Shown one piece after another: positions 43,653 to 52,977 of a stretch of DNA of 64,000 bases. The stretch is taken from assembly GCF_029989365.1 (NCBI RefSeq), contig NZ_JAPRAQ010000004.1:1-64000 (forward strand), written 5' to 3'. The translations under genes were made by a program, and so were the position numbers. Below the pieces are notes generated by a model, which saw nothing but the letters and a program-made list of their open reading frames with translations, did no database searches and was not told the DNA's origin. This DNA is from Bradyrhizobium sp. Arg816. Lineage in GTDB: Bacteria > Pseudomonadota > Alphaproteobacteria > Rhizobiales > Xanthobacteraceae. Within the stretch, counting starts at the first letter, position 1. Each line of letters starts with the position of its first letter.

Positions 43653-43865
43653 AGGTCGTCTCCCATCCAAAATCGAGCCTCGACGCCGAGGCGATGGTTA
43701 GTCGCGGGGAGGACGGATGTGGTTCGTGGGCGGGGTGTGGGAGATGATGCCATTCTGTCGGTGTTTTGCCCGACGTGTCAAACCACACTGGCACCCGCGT
43801 AAGTCATTGATCCGACAGTCCCCGTCTACTGTGCATGGGGTTGTTTTCGCGTATTATGTTGCTGG

Positions 43866-46313
43866 CTACCCTCGCCGGCGCGCGGCGGACGCATCCACCA
43901 CGTTCTCCACCTGCTCGCGCCAGGACAAAATCTCCATCGCCAGCACCGGGTGGTTGAACCCCTTGAGCACGAGGTCGTCGAGCGCGCGGGCTTCGACCCA
44001 GGGCTCGACGATGCCGTAGACGCGGCGGCTGACCACGATCTGGTTGGCCTTGGCTTCGTCGCAGAGACGCGAGGCGAGGTTGGTGACGCTGCCGATCGCG
44101 GCATATTCCAGCCGTTGCTCGAAGCCGACCTGGCCGAGCGTGGCATAGCCGAGCGCGATGCCGATGCCGAAGCCGAGCGTGTGCCCGCGGTTGCGCCACT
44201 TCTCGGTCAGCGGGCCGATCGTGTCGCGCATCTCCACCGCCATCTGCACCGCGCGCCGCGTGTGGTCCTCGAACTGGATCGGCGCGTTGAACAGGATCAT
44301 CACGCCGTCGCCGGCATATTTGTCGAGCGTGCCCTCGTATTTGAAGATCAGCTTGCCGAGCGCTGCGTGATATTCGCGCAGCACGTTCATCGCCTCTTCC
44401 GGCTCGGTCGCCTCGGTGAAGGCGGTGAAGCCGCGCAGATCGCAGAACACCACGGTGACCTCGCGGCGATGGCTGTCGAGCAGCGAGTCATGACCATCCG
44501 ACGACGCGATGAGCTGGGCGACCTGCGGCGCGAGAAAGCGTTCGAGCCGCTTGATGCGGCTGATCTCGCCGAGCTGCTTCTCGACGCGCTCTTCCAGGGA
44601 GCGGTTCCAATTGCGAAGCTGCTCGGTCTGCTCCTGGAGCTTCGCCGCCTGCTGCTGCACGGTGTTATGCGCAGCGGCGAGCTCGCGGCCCTTGTGATCG
44701 ACCTCGGTGAACAGCCGCGCGTTGCGCATCGCCAGCACGGCCTGGTTGGCGAAGGTGCGCATCAGGCCGGTGAGGCTTCCGGCGAACTCGCCGCCGGCCC
44801 GGCGCAGCACCACCAGCGAGCCGAGCGTGCCCTGCTGGTCCACCAGCGGCACCACCAGCACCGAGTGGAAGCCGGCATCGACCGCGACGTCGCGCAGCGG
44901 CTGCTCGGAGGCCCGGTCGAGATCGGCAATGACGATCGGCTCGCCGCTGTCGGCGGCGTCGCTCAGGATGTTCGCGCCTTGCTGGATCGTGACATGCGCG
45001 CCGTCGGCCGATTTGTCGATGCCGTTGGATTCGATCAGGTTGAAGCGGCGCGTCTCGGCATCGAAGCCGTAGATCAGCACCGCATCGGCATGGGTGATCT
45101 CGATCGCGCGCGCCGCGATGGTCGGCAGCACGGCGTTGAGATCGAGCGAGGAGGCGACCGCACGGCCGACCTCTTCCAGCGCCTTGAGCTCGTTGATCGA
45201 CTGCGCGAGATCGCGGGTGCGCTCCTCGACCTTGGTCTCCAGGTCCGAATAGGTTTCCTGGAGCTGGCCGGCCATGCGGTTGAACTGGCCGGCGAGGTCT
45301 TCCAGCTCGTCGGAGGTGTGGACGTCGATGCGGTGGCTGAAATCGCCTTCGCCGAGCTTGTGCGCGCCGTCGCGCAGCGCCGTGATCGGGATGATCATGC
45401 GGCGGGCGAGCAGCGTGCCGGCGAGGATCGCGACCATCAGGCCCATGCCGATCAAGAGCGCGATGCGCACGAGCTGGTCGCGGATCGGCATCAACGCCTG
45501 CGTGGCCGGCTGCTCGAACATCACGTTCCAGCCGAGCTTCGGCACGGTGCTGGCGGCGCTCATCACCGCATGGCCGTTGAAGTCGGTGCCTGAGGTGTCG
45601 GGCTCGCGGCCGGGCGCAATCGCGGATGCCACCTGCGGCAGTTTCGACAGGTCCTTGCCGACATCGGGTCCTTTCGACGACGTCGCCAGCACGCGGCCGC
45701 GCGGATCGACCACATAGGCGAACGCGGCCTTGCCGACCTGGGCGTCGGACAGGAAGTCGGAGAGGAAGCTGAGGTCGATCTCGGCCACGGTGACGCCGGC
45801 ATTGAAGCCGGAATGCGCCACCGAGATCGACATCATCGGCGTCCGGTCGGAGAACCAGGCCGGCGCGTAGCTGACGCCGCGGGCAACCGTGTCGGTGAAG
45901 CGCATGTCGCGGGAGAGGTCGGCATTGCCGCCGGTCGTGGTCGACTGGCGCGAGACGCGCAGCACCTCGCGTCCCTCGCCGTTGAGCTGGAACAGCTGAT
46001 TGACGACCGAGACCTGGTGCAGCAGCGAGGCGTAGTCGGCGCGGCGCTTCTCGAGCGTGTCCTGGCTTGCCCGCGTCACCCAGCTGATCTGGCGCTCGAG
46101 CTCGGAGATCGACTGCTCGATCCGCCGGGCGGCGCCTTGCGCCTTGTCGTCGAGCCCGTCGGTCAGCTGGGTCTTGGTGGCGCGATAGGAGATCCAGGTC
46201 TCCATCGCGCCGTTGACGGCGAGGACAAACACGACGAGGCCGACGAGGGAGACGACGTATTTGGCGAACAGGCCCTCGCGCAGAAACCGTGTCTTGTCTT
46301 TCGCTCCCGCCAT
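43866..46313 (-). CDS. Class III adenylate/guanylate cyclase with Cache, HAMP and GAF domains
   Basis: 815 residues, GAGGATC before the ATG. Membrane helix about 17-37, Cache-type sensor domain to about 285, second helix about 287-308, HAMP, then a GAF domain (about 385-540, ALEEVGRAVASSLDLNAVLP opening). A coiled coil (LQEQTEQLRNWNRSLEERVE) leads to the cyclase domain (about 615-790). The metal Asp pair is in VVFCDLRGFTAF and KYAGDGVMILFNAP; the transition-state Asn/Arg lie in IGSVTNLASRLCDEA. It should make cAMP in response to a periplasmic cue. The Crp/Fnr protein at 48863 is a possible target. Confidence 0.9.
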   Translation of the reverse strand: MAGAKDKTRFLREGLFAKYVVSLVGLVVFVLAVNGAMETWISYRATKTQLTDGLDDKAQGAARRIEQSISELERQISWVTRASQDTLEKRRADYASLLHQVSVVNQLFQLNGEGREVLRVSRQSTTTGGNADLSRDMRFTDTVARGVSYAPAWFSDRTPMMSISVAHSGFNAGVTVAEIDLSFLSDFLSDAQVGKAAFAYVVDPRGRVLATSSKGPDVGKDLSKLPQVASAIAPGREPDTSGTDFNGHAVMSAASTVPKLGWNVMFEQPATQALMPIRDQLVRIALLIGMGLMVAILAGTLLARRMIIPITALRDGAHKLGEGDFSHRIDVHTSDELEDLAGQFNRMAGQLQETYSDLETKVEERTRDLAQSINELKALEEVGRAVASSLDLNAVLPTIAARAIEITHADAVLIYGFDAETRRFNLIESNGIDKSADGAHVTIQQGANILSDAADSGEPIVIADLDRASEQPLRDVAVDAGFHSVLVVPLVDQQGTLGSLVVLRRAGGEFAGSLTGLMRTFANQAVLAMRNARLFTEVDHKGRELAAAHNTVQQQAAKLQEQTEQLRNWNRSLEERVEKQLGEISRIKRLERFLAPQVAQLIASSDGHDSLLDSHRREVTVVFCDLRGFTAFTEATEPEEAMNVLREYHAALGKLIFKYEGTLDKYAGDGVMILFNAPIQFEDHTRRAVQMAVEMRDTIGPLTEKWRNRGHTLGFGIGIALGYATLGQVGFEQRLEYAAIGSVTNLASRLCDEAKANQIVVSRRVYGIVEPWVEARALDDLVLKGFNHPVLAMEILSWREQVENVVDASAARRRG

Positions 46314-46560
46314 CCAGATCCTCTCGCGCCGTCATCGACGCCGGCGCTACGGGCCGTACCGGTCCAGGCGCCCTTCTACCACAATTCGGGTCAGGGGACG
46401 GTCCTGCGGCCGGTCGACCGGCCAGCGTGGTTACCCGCGGTCGACGCCGGGCTGGGCTGGAAGGGTCGTGAATTGTCGCGGCCTCATCCCTTTGGAGGAA
46501 GCGGCGGACGGAGAGGCCGATGTAAGGATTGGCGTGGAGTCCAGTGCGTTGGTCGGCCAA

Positions 46561-48615
46561 TCATCGATTAAAGAGCTGTCGCAGCACGTCGTTCATCGGC
46601 TGGCTGTCCTGCTGCGCCAGGGGCGGGTCGTCTTGAACCGGAGCCTGGGCCGGGGGCGCGGGAGAGGCCTGCGGAGCGGGGGTGGACGGTGTTGCCGGCA
46701 GGCCGCGGCTGCGGCCGGTGCCAGTGCTGGTCCCCGCGCCGCTGGAAAGCCCCTGCTGGATCAAATTGCCGATCGCCTCGCCCAGCGGACCGCCGAGCGG
46801 GTTGCTCTGTCCCGGCTGCTGGGTTTGCGGATTGGCATTGCCGGTCGCGTTGCCGCCGCCCGGCGCAGTGGCGCCGCCCAATCCGAGGCTGCCCAGGAGA
46901 TTGCCGAGCCCGGCGCCGTCAGGGCCGAACAGGCCCTTGCCCATCTCGCGCAGCTTGGCATAGGCGGCGTCCGGATTGTCCAGCATGCCGGCCATGTCTG
47001 GGTAGATCCGCGGCTGCGACCAGCTGCCCTGGATCATCACGGGGATGCCGAAGCCGACCGGCTCCGATGTGCGGCCCTGGCCTTCGGTGGTCATCACGAG
47101 CTTCGGCTCGACGCGAAAACCCATCATCTTGGTGTCGAGGGCGATGGTGCCGGCGCCGGTCACGCGCACCAGCGGTCCGATCAGATTGAGATCGGTCGTC
47201 ACCGCCTGGCCCTTGTCGATGCGGAACGACGCCGAGAGTTGCGACAGATCCGTGCTCTGGGCCTCACTGTCCTGCCAGCCGGACAGCGTGCCCGATGTCA
47301 GCGAACGGATCATCTGCGCGATATTGATGCCGCGGATGGCGCCGTCCTGGAAATTGACGAAGGCCGTGCCCTGCATGTTCGCCATCAGCGCGCGCTGGCT
47401 GGTGCCGGCGCTGCGCAGCGCGAGCTTGGCCTGCAGCTTGCCGTCGATCCGATCGAACTCGGCAAGGCCCTGGAGCAGCGGCAGTGCACTCACGCCGACG
47501 AGATCGGAATGCATGGCAAAGCTCGGCGCACCGCTTGTGGCATCCAGGATCACCTCGCCCGAGACCTGGCCGTCATAAGCGCCGAGATTGGCGGTGCCGG
47601 CCTTCAGCACGCCGCCGGCGAGCTTCGCATCGAGCGCCAGCGGCGCGAGGTGCGCATCGCCGATCACGGCCTCGTTCGCGGAGATCCTGATTTGTGCGTC
47701 GACATAATTGAGCCCCGACACGTCGATCGGTGCATTGCTCCAGGGCTGTCCCGACGTGCCCTCCGGCGATTTCGCCACCGGAATCGCGAGCCGCTGGAAG
47801 TCGAGATCGACCTTGACCAGGGGCTTGCTCGCAATGTCGACCGAGGCCCAGCCGTTGAAGGCGCCGTCGCCGAGCCTGCCGTTCACGCCGTTGATCATCA
47901 CGACATCGCCACTCAGCCGCATCTCGGCATGGCCGGTGAGCTGGGACTTCAGCACATCAGGCATGTCGATGGCGAAATCCACCGGAATGGTCGGCCGGTC
48001 GGCCGGCGGCGCCGGCGTCGACGCCTTGATGTCGAACTTGGTCGGGTGATCGCCAACGCGCGCGGTGCCGGCGATGTCGACCTTGCGGTCGCGGCCAACG
48101 ACGGCGTCGGCGTTGATGGCGCTGATGCGGCCCTCGACACGGTCGCGCACGCGCGCGAATGCGACTTCACCGTCGACGACCTTGACGCGATCGATGGTCG
48201 CGCCACCGGTGTCGAGCGCCAGCGGCTTCGACGCGGTACCGGCATTCGGCAGTCGCTCACGCAGCAGCGGCTGGTAGAGCACGGGATGGGTGACGACGAG
48301 TTCGCTGATCTTCGGGCTGCCCGACCATACGCTCGCGAGCGACATGTCGGCCTGCACGCTGTCGACCGTCAGGCGCGTGATGCCGCTGCGATCCTTCGGG
48401 TCCTGAAGCGTGAGATCGTTGAGCGTGACGTTCAGCGTCGGCCACAGGCTGATCTTCGTGGTGCCGTCGATGGACAGGCGGTAACCGGTCGCGCTCTCGA
48501 CCCGCGAGGCAATCGTCGTGGTCAGGAATCCCGAGGGAATCCCGATCACGAGGAGAAGCCCGATCACGATGATGACGGCGGCTATCGCCGCGCCGGCGAA
48601 TTTCACTGCTCTCAT
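46561..48615 (-). CDS. AsmA family envelope protein
   Basis: 684 residues. N-terminal membrane anchor (about 5-27, AAIAAVIIVIGLLLVIGIPS) followed by the AsmA start SGFLTTTIASRVESATGYRL and LTLNDLTLQDPKDR-type strands, which in AsmA-like proteins form a long lipid-carrying groove across the periplasm. The AsmA C-terminal part is around 400-560 (NMQGTAFVNFQDGAIRGINI). The tail is a low-complexity Gly/Asn/Pro/Gln segment ending in QDSQPMNDVLRQLFNR. Divergent from the Crp/Fnr gene. Confidence 0.83.
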   Translation of the reverse strand: MRAVKFAGAAIAAVIIVIGLLLVIGIPSGFLTTTIASRVESATGYRLSIDGTTKISLWPTLNVTLNDLTLQDPKDRSGITRLTVDSVQADMSLASVWSGSPKISELVVTHPVLYQPLLRERLPNAGTASKPLALDTGGATIDRVKVVDGEVAFARVRDRVEGRISAINADAVVGRDRKVDIAGTARVGDHPTKFDIKASTPAPPADRPTIPVDFAIDMPDVLKSQLTGHAEMRLSGDVVMINGVNGRLGDGAFNGWASVDIASKPLVKVDLDFQRLAIPVAKSPEGTSGQPWSNAPIDVSGLNYVDAQIRISANEAVIGDAHLAPLALDAKLAGGVLKAGTANLGAYDGQVSGEVILDATSGAPSFAMHSDLVGVSALPLLQGLAEFDRIDGKLQAKLALRSAGTSQRALMANMQGTAFVNFQDGAIRGINIAQMIRSLTSGTLSGWQDSEAQSTDLSQLSASFRIDKGQAVTTDLNLIGPLVRVTGAGTIALDTKMMGFRVEPKLVMTTEGQGRTSEPVGFGIPVMIQGSWSQPRIYPDMAGMLDNPDAAYAKLREMGKGLFGPDGAGLGNLLGSLGLGGATAPGGGNATGNANPQTQQPGQSNPLGGPLGEAIGNLIQQGLSSGAGTSTGTGRSRGLPATPSTPAPQASPAPPAQAPVQDDPPLAQQDSQPMNDVLRQLFNR

Positions 48616-48755
48616 GTCGACTTTCCAACGGCGGACAATCGGCGGCGAATCCCGCAGATGACCGTCCTATGCATCCGTCCTTTGCGCCTGAGTTTATCCC
48701 CGGACGGGAAGCGGCTCCAAGCACGTAAAAATAGTCAGGGGGTGCTGCAAAGTTA

Positions 48756-48771
48756 TGTGACTTATGACACA
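48756..48771. promoter_or_regulatory. CRP-like site in the AsmA/Crp divergent gap
   Basis: TGTGA-CTTATG-ACACA matches the TGTGA-N6-TCACA consensus at 9 of 10 positions. It is 92 bp before the regulator start at 48863 and 141 bp before the AsmA start, suggesting regulation by this or another CRP-type protein. Confidence 0.55.
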
Positions 48772-48862
48772 CTTCCCCGGCGCGGTTTTACGCGATCCTG
48801 ATTTGATGGTTCCAAGCGATTTGCCAGGGAAACTGGCTAAGGGAATTCACAAGGACATTGAA

Positions 48863-49537
48863 ATGAGCAAGCAGGCCGAATTTGCGGTCATCCTGAAGAT
48901 GAACGCGATGTTCGCCGATCTCGGCGCAGACGAGCTCCAGCGGCTGTCGAATCTCTGCCACACCCAGCATCTGGGGAATGGCGAGCTGCTGTTCCAGAAG
49001 GGCGATGCGGGGGACGCGCTGTTCGGCGTGCGCCGGGGCCAGGTCCGTATCGAGACCGGCGCCTCCGACGGCAGCCGTCTGACCCTGAACTTCATGGGGC
49101 CGGGCGACCTGTTCGGCGAGGTCGCGGTGCTGGACGGCCAGAGCCGCACTGCGGATGCGACCGCAGGCGAAGCCAGTGAACTGTTCGTGCTGCGGCGCGA
49201 AGATTTTCTCAGCTTCCTCGAACGCGAGCCGAAGGTCGCGATCAAGATCATCGCGCTGCTGTGCCAGCGCATCCGCTGGCAGAGCGAGCGCATGGAAGAA
49301 TCCATGCTGCAACCGCTGCCGGTTCGCCTCGCACGGCGGCTCTGCGCGCTCGCCGCCGATTTCGGATCGGAGGTCCACATCTCGCAGGAGCAGCTCGGCA
49401 TCTTCGTCGGCGCGGCCCGCGAGAGCGTCAACCGTCAGCTTCAGGCCTGGCGCAAGGAGGCGATCCTCGATCTCCAGCGCGGTCGCATCCTGCTGCGGAA
49501 CATGACCAAGCTGACGGCGATCGCGCGGAACGAGTAG
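48863..49537 (+). CDS. Crp/Fnr family transcription regulator
   Basis: 224 residues from the ATG at 48863 behind AAGGA; longer in-frame starts (48806, 48764) lack a ribosome binding site. Cyclic-nucleotide-binding fold at about 12-125 with GDAGDALFGVRRGQVRI and PGDLFGEVAVLDGQSRTADA, where FGE and the R-T pair match cAMP-binding positions. A helix at 125-145 dimerises. The winged helix-turn-helix is VHISQEQLGIFVGAARESV then NRQLQAWRKEAIL. No Fe-S cysteines, so CRP-like rather than FNR-like. A CRP-like site lies upstream. Confidence 0.88.
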   Translation: MSKQAEFAVILKMNAMFADLGADELQRLSNLCHTQHLGNGELLFQKGDAGDALFGVRRGQVRIETGASDGSRLTLNFMGPGDLFGEVAVLDGQSRTADATAGEASELFVLRREDFLSFLEREPKVAIKIIALLCQRIRWQSERMEESMLQPLPVRLARRLCALAADFGSEVHISQEQLGIFVGAARESVNRQLQAWRKEAILDLQRGRILLRNMTKLTAIARNE

Positions 49538-49545
49538 GGAGGTAG

Positions 49546-49782
49546 CTAGGCTGCTTCCGGCACATAGTGCAAAGTCAGCAGCTCTGATCGTCGGCACGGG
49601 GCGACGGCATATGGTCGCCCATCATCGTCACTGAATTCGACGAGCACCGTGCTGTCGTCAAGCTCTTCGACGATCGTGCCGACGTTTCCTCGCGCCAACC
49701 GGTGCTCCGGAAGGTTCGCCAGCAATGCGACGACATCCAGTGTCGCCGGTGCCGGATCTTCTTTGTTCGCTCCGCTCATCAT
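49546..49782 (-). CDS. DUF4926 protein
   Basis: 78 residues from the ATG at 49782 (GTG at 49794 is another choice). LDVVALLANLPEHRLARGNV then GTIVEELDDSTVLVEF and SDDDGRPYAV is the DUF4926 pattern, a small SH3-like beta fold; it ends LLTLHYVPEAA. Members often occur next to toxin-antitoxin or mobile genes, but none is seen here. Function unknown. It converges on the Crp/Fnr gene 8 bp away. Confidence 0.75.
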   Translation of the reverse strand: MMSGANKEDPAPATLDVVALLANLPEHRLARGNVGTIVEELDDSTVLVEFSDDDGRPYAVAPCRRSELLTLHYVPEAA

Positions 49783-49842
49783 AGCACCCAACACGTGACG
49801 AATGTCGGCCGGTCGTCGCCGGCTCGTATGATCCAGCTAATT

Positions 49843-52800
49843 CTACTCCGCCGCTGGGTGTACCATGCCCTTTTTATCCGGCGCCGCGCCGTGATGATCG
49901 GCGGTCTCGGCATCCTCGCTGTGCACGACCAGCCGCTTGGCAAATCGCCAGATCAGGGCGCCGAGATCGTCCATCACCATGAACATCGCGGGCACGAATA
50001 CCAGCGACAGGATGGTCGAGAAGATCAGGCCGCCGATCACCGCGAGCGCCATCGGCGAGCGGAACTCGCCGCCGGCGCCGACCGCGAGCGCGCTCGGCAT
50101 CATGCCGGCGGCCATCGCGATCGTGGTCATCACGATCGGGCGGGCGCGTTTCATGCCGGCATCGATCATGGCCTCCTCGCGCGGCTTGCCGGCGCGAATG
50201 GATTCGATGGCGAACTCCACCAGCATGATCGCGTTCTTGGTGACGATGCCCATCAGCATCAGGATGCCGATCCATACCGGCGTGGTGAGCTGCTTGCCGG
50301 TGACGAGCAGGGCGGCGATCGCGCCGCCGATCGAGAGCGGCAGCGAGAACAGGATGGTGATCGGCTGCAGGAAGGTGCCGAACAGCAGCACCAGCACGGC
50401 GTAGACCATCATCAGGCCCGCGGTGATGGCGGTGGCGAAGCCGTCGGAGAGTTCGTTCAGGCTCTCGGCGTCGCCGGAGGGCGAGACCTTCACGCCCTTC
50501 GGTCGGCTCTTCATCACCGGCAGGTCGTAGATCTTCTTGGTCGCGTCGCCGAGCGCGGCGGAGCCGACGAGGTCGGCGGCGACGGTTGCCTGCCGCTCAC
50601 GATCGTAGCGGTTGATGCTGGTCGGACCCTGGTCGAGCTTGACGTCGGCGATGACCGAAAGCGGCACGCCGCCCTTCTCGCCGCGCTCGCCGAGCGGCAC
50701 GCGCAGCTGTTCGAGCGTCCTCAGATTGCCGCGCGCGGCGTCCTCGAGCTGAACGCGGATCGGCACCAGGCGGTCGCCGACGTCGAACTTGGCGAGCGCA
50801 GGCCCGACGTCGCCGATGGTGGCGACGCGGATGGTCTGCGACAGGCTTTCCGTGGAGACGCCGAGGCGCGCGGCGAGATCTGCGCGCGGTTCGATGCGCA
50901 GCTCGGGCCGCTCGAGCGTGGTTTCCGAGATCACGTTAGAGATGGTCGGAATCCGCTTCATCTGCGTCGCGAGCTCGCTGGCGACGTTGTTGACAATGTT
51001 GGCGTCGACACCGGTCACGACCAGCGAGATGGCGCGCAGGCCGTTCTCGTCGAGGAACCAGAAGCGGATGTCGGGAACGTTCTCCAGCTCCTGGCTGATC
51101 GAGAACTCCAGCTCGCGCTGGGTGATGTCGCGGCTGTCCTTGGGCGTGTAGTTGATGATCAAGGAGGCGCGCCGGACTTCCTGGGTCCCCGGCGGGACCC
51201 GCCCGCCATCGACGAAGATGCTCTTCACCTCCGGCCGCTTGCGCAGGCGGGCGACGATGTCCTCGGTGACCTTTTCGGTGTAGGCGAGCTGGGTGCCCGG
51301 CGGCAGCTCGAGAGCAAGCAGCGAGCGCGCGCTGTCCTGCGCCGGCAGGAAGCCCTGCGGCAGCAGCGTGATGCTCCAGATCGAGGCGGCGAAGACGCCG
51401 AAGCCGACCAGCACCGTGATGAAATAGTGCTTCACCGACCAGGCCACGATCCTGTGATAGGACCGCAGCACACGGCCGGGCGGCGGCTCCTCGTGATTGC
51501 CATGTTTGAGGAAGTAGGCGGCGAGCACCGGCGTGACGAAGCGCGCCGCGAGCAGCGAGAAGAACACCTGCACCGAGACGGTGATGCCGAACTGCTTGAA
51601 GAACTGTCCCGCGATGCCCGACATGAAGCTCGCGGGTGCGAAGATCGCGATGATCGTCAGCGAGATCGCGATGACCGCAAGGCCGATCTCGTCTGCGGCT
51701 TCGAGTGCGGCACGATAGGGCGACTTGCCCATGTTCATGTGCCGGACGATGTTCTCGATCTCGACGATGGCGTCGTCGACGAGAATACCTGTCGACAGCG
51801 TGATGGCGAGGAAGCTGACGAGGTTCAGCGAGAAGCCGAGCAGGTCCATCGCCCAGAACGCCGGGAAGATCGACAATGGCAGCGAGATCGCGGCGATGAC
51901 GGTGGCACGCAGGTCGCGCAGGAACAGGAGCACGATGATGACGGCAAGGATGGCGCCTTCGAACAGGGTCGAGATCGCCGCGTGGTAATTGCCGTTGGTA
52001 TATTCGACCGAGGTGTCGATCACCTTCAGATCGACGTCGGGATAGGCGGCCTTGAGCGCGTCGATGCGCTTCTGCACGGCCTCGGCCACCTTCACGTCGC
52101 TGGCACCCTTGGAGCGCTTGATCCCGAGCGCGACCACGGGCTCGCCGTTGAAGCGGGCGAAGGTGCGGCGGTCCGCGATGGTGTCGGTGACGGTGCCGAG
52201 ATCGTCGATCCGGACCTCGCCGCCGCCGAACAGCGGGATCATGGTGCCGGCAAGATCGCCCAGCGTCTTGGCGCCCGCGAGCGTGCGGATCGCCTGGTCG
52301 TTCTTGCCGATCTCGGCGCGACCGCCGGCAACGTCGACATTGGTGCCGCGCAGGCTCTGGCTGACATTGACCGCGGTCAGGCCCATCGCCTGCAAACGGT
52401 CGGGATCGAGCGAGACCAGAATCTCGCGCTCGACACCGCCGATGCGCTCGACCTGGGCGACGCCGCGCACGCCCTGCAGCGCGCGCTTGACCACGTCGTC
52501 GACGAAATAGGAGAGCTGCTCGGGCGTCTTGCCGGGCGAGATCGCGGCATAGGTGACGATCGGCAGGCCGATGACGTCGACGCGCTGGATCAGCGGCTCG
52601 GTGACGTTCTGCGGCAGGTTGGAGCGCACGCGCGTCACCGCGTCCTTGACGTCGTTGAGCGCGCGGTCGGTGTTGGTCTCCAGCGCGAACTGGATGGTGG
52701 TCACTGACACGCCGTCGGTGATGGAGGAGGTGATGTGCCTGACCCCCTCGACGCCGGAGACGGCATCTTCAACCGTCTTGGTGACTTGGGATTCGAGCTC

Positions 52801-52977
52801 AGCGGGTGCTGCGCCGAACTGCGACACCACGACCGAGATCACGGGAATGTCGGCCGAAGGCAGCCGCGTCACCGCGAGCTTGGTGAAGGACACCCAGCCG
52901 AGGATCAGGAGGATGATCGAAAAGACGACCGACGGTAGCGGATGACGGATCGACCATGCCGAGATATTGAGAGCCAT
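49843..52977 (-). CDS. RND efflux pump, inner-membrane transporter (AcrB/MdtB type)
   Basis: 1044 residues, the normal RND length with twelve membrane helices and two large periplasmic loops. N-terminus NISAWSIRHPLPSVVFSIIL. The proton-relay Asp pair is in STGILVDDAIVEIENIVRHM (helix 4) and the relay Lys in LMGIVTKNAIMLVEFAIES (helix 10). Its start overlaps the adaptor stop (ATGA at 52977), so the two are co-translated. The first Ala-Ile-Trp style N-terminal motif points to hydrophobic or drug-like substrates, not heavy metals. No outer-membrane channel gene is adjacent. Confidence 0.92.
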   Translation of the reverse strand: MALNISAWSIRHPLPSVVFSIILLILGWVSFTKLAVTRLPSADIPVISVVVSQFGAAPAELESQVTKTVEDAVSGVEGVRHITSSITDGVSVTTIQFALETNTDRALNDVKDAVTRVRSNLPQNVTEPLIQRVDVIGLPIVTYAAISPGKTPEQLSYFVDDVVKRALQGVRGVAQVERIGGVEREILVSLDPDRLQAMGLTAVNVSQSLRGTNVDVAGGRAEIGKNDQAIRTLAGAKTLGDLAGTMIPLFGGGEVRIDDLGTVTDTIADRRTFARFNGEPVVALGIKRSKGASDVKVAEAVQKRIDALKAAYPDVDLKVIDTSVEYTNGNYHAAISTLFEGAILAVIIVLLFLRDLRATVIAAISLPLSIFPAFWAMDLLGFSLNLVSFLAITLSTGILVDDAIVEIENIVRHMNMGKSPYRAALEAADEIGLAVIAISLTIIAIFAPASFMSGIAGQFFKQFGITVSVQVFFSLLAARFVTPVLAAYFLKHGNHEEPPPGRVLRSYHRIVAWSVKHYFITVLVGFGVFAASIWSITLLPQGFLPAQDSARSLLALELPPGTQLAYTEKVTEDIVARLRKRPEVKSIFVDGGRVPPGTQEVRRASLIINYTPKDSRDITQRELEFSISQELENVPDIRFWFLDENGLRAISLVVTGVDANIVNNVASELATQMKRIPTISNVISETTLERPELRIEPRADLAARLGVSTESLSQTIRVATIGDVGPALAKFDVGDRLVPIRVQLEDAARGNLRTLEQLRVPLGERGEKGGVPLSVIADVKLDQGPTSINRYDRERQATVAADLVGSAALGDATKKIYDLPVMKSRPKGVKVSPSGDAESLNELSDGFATAITAGLMMVYAVLVLLFGTFLQPITILFSLPLSIGGAIAALLVTGKQLTTPVWIGILMLMGIVTKNAIMLVEFAIESIRAGKPREEAMIDAGMKRARPIVMTTIAMAAGMMPSALAVGAGGEFRSPMALAVIGGLIFSTILSLVFVPAMFMVMDDLGALIWRFAKRLVVHSEDAETADHHGAAPDKKGMVHPAAE

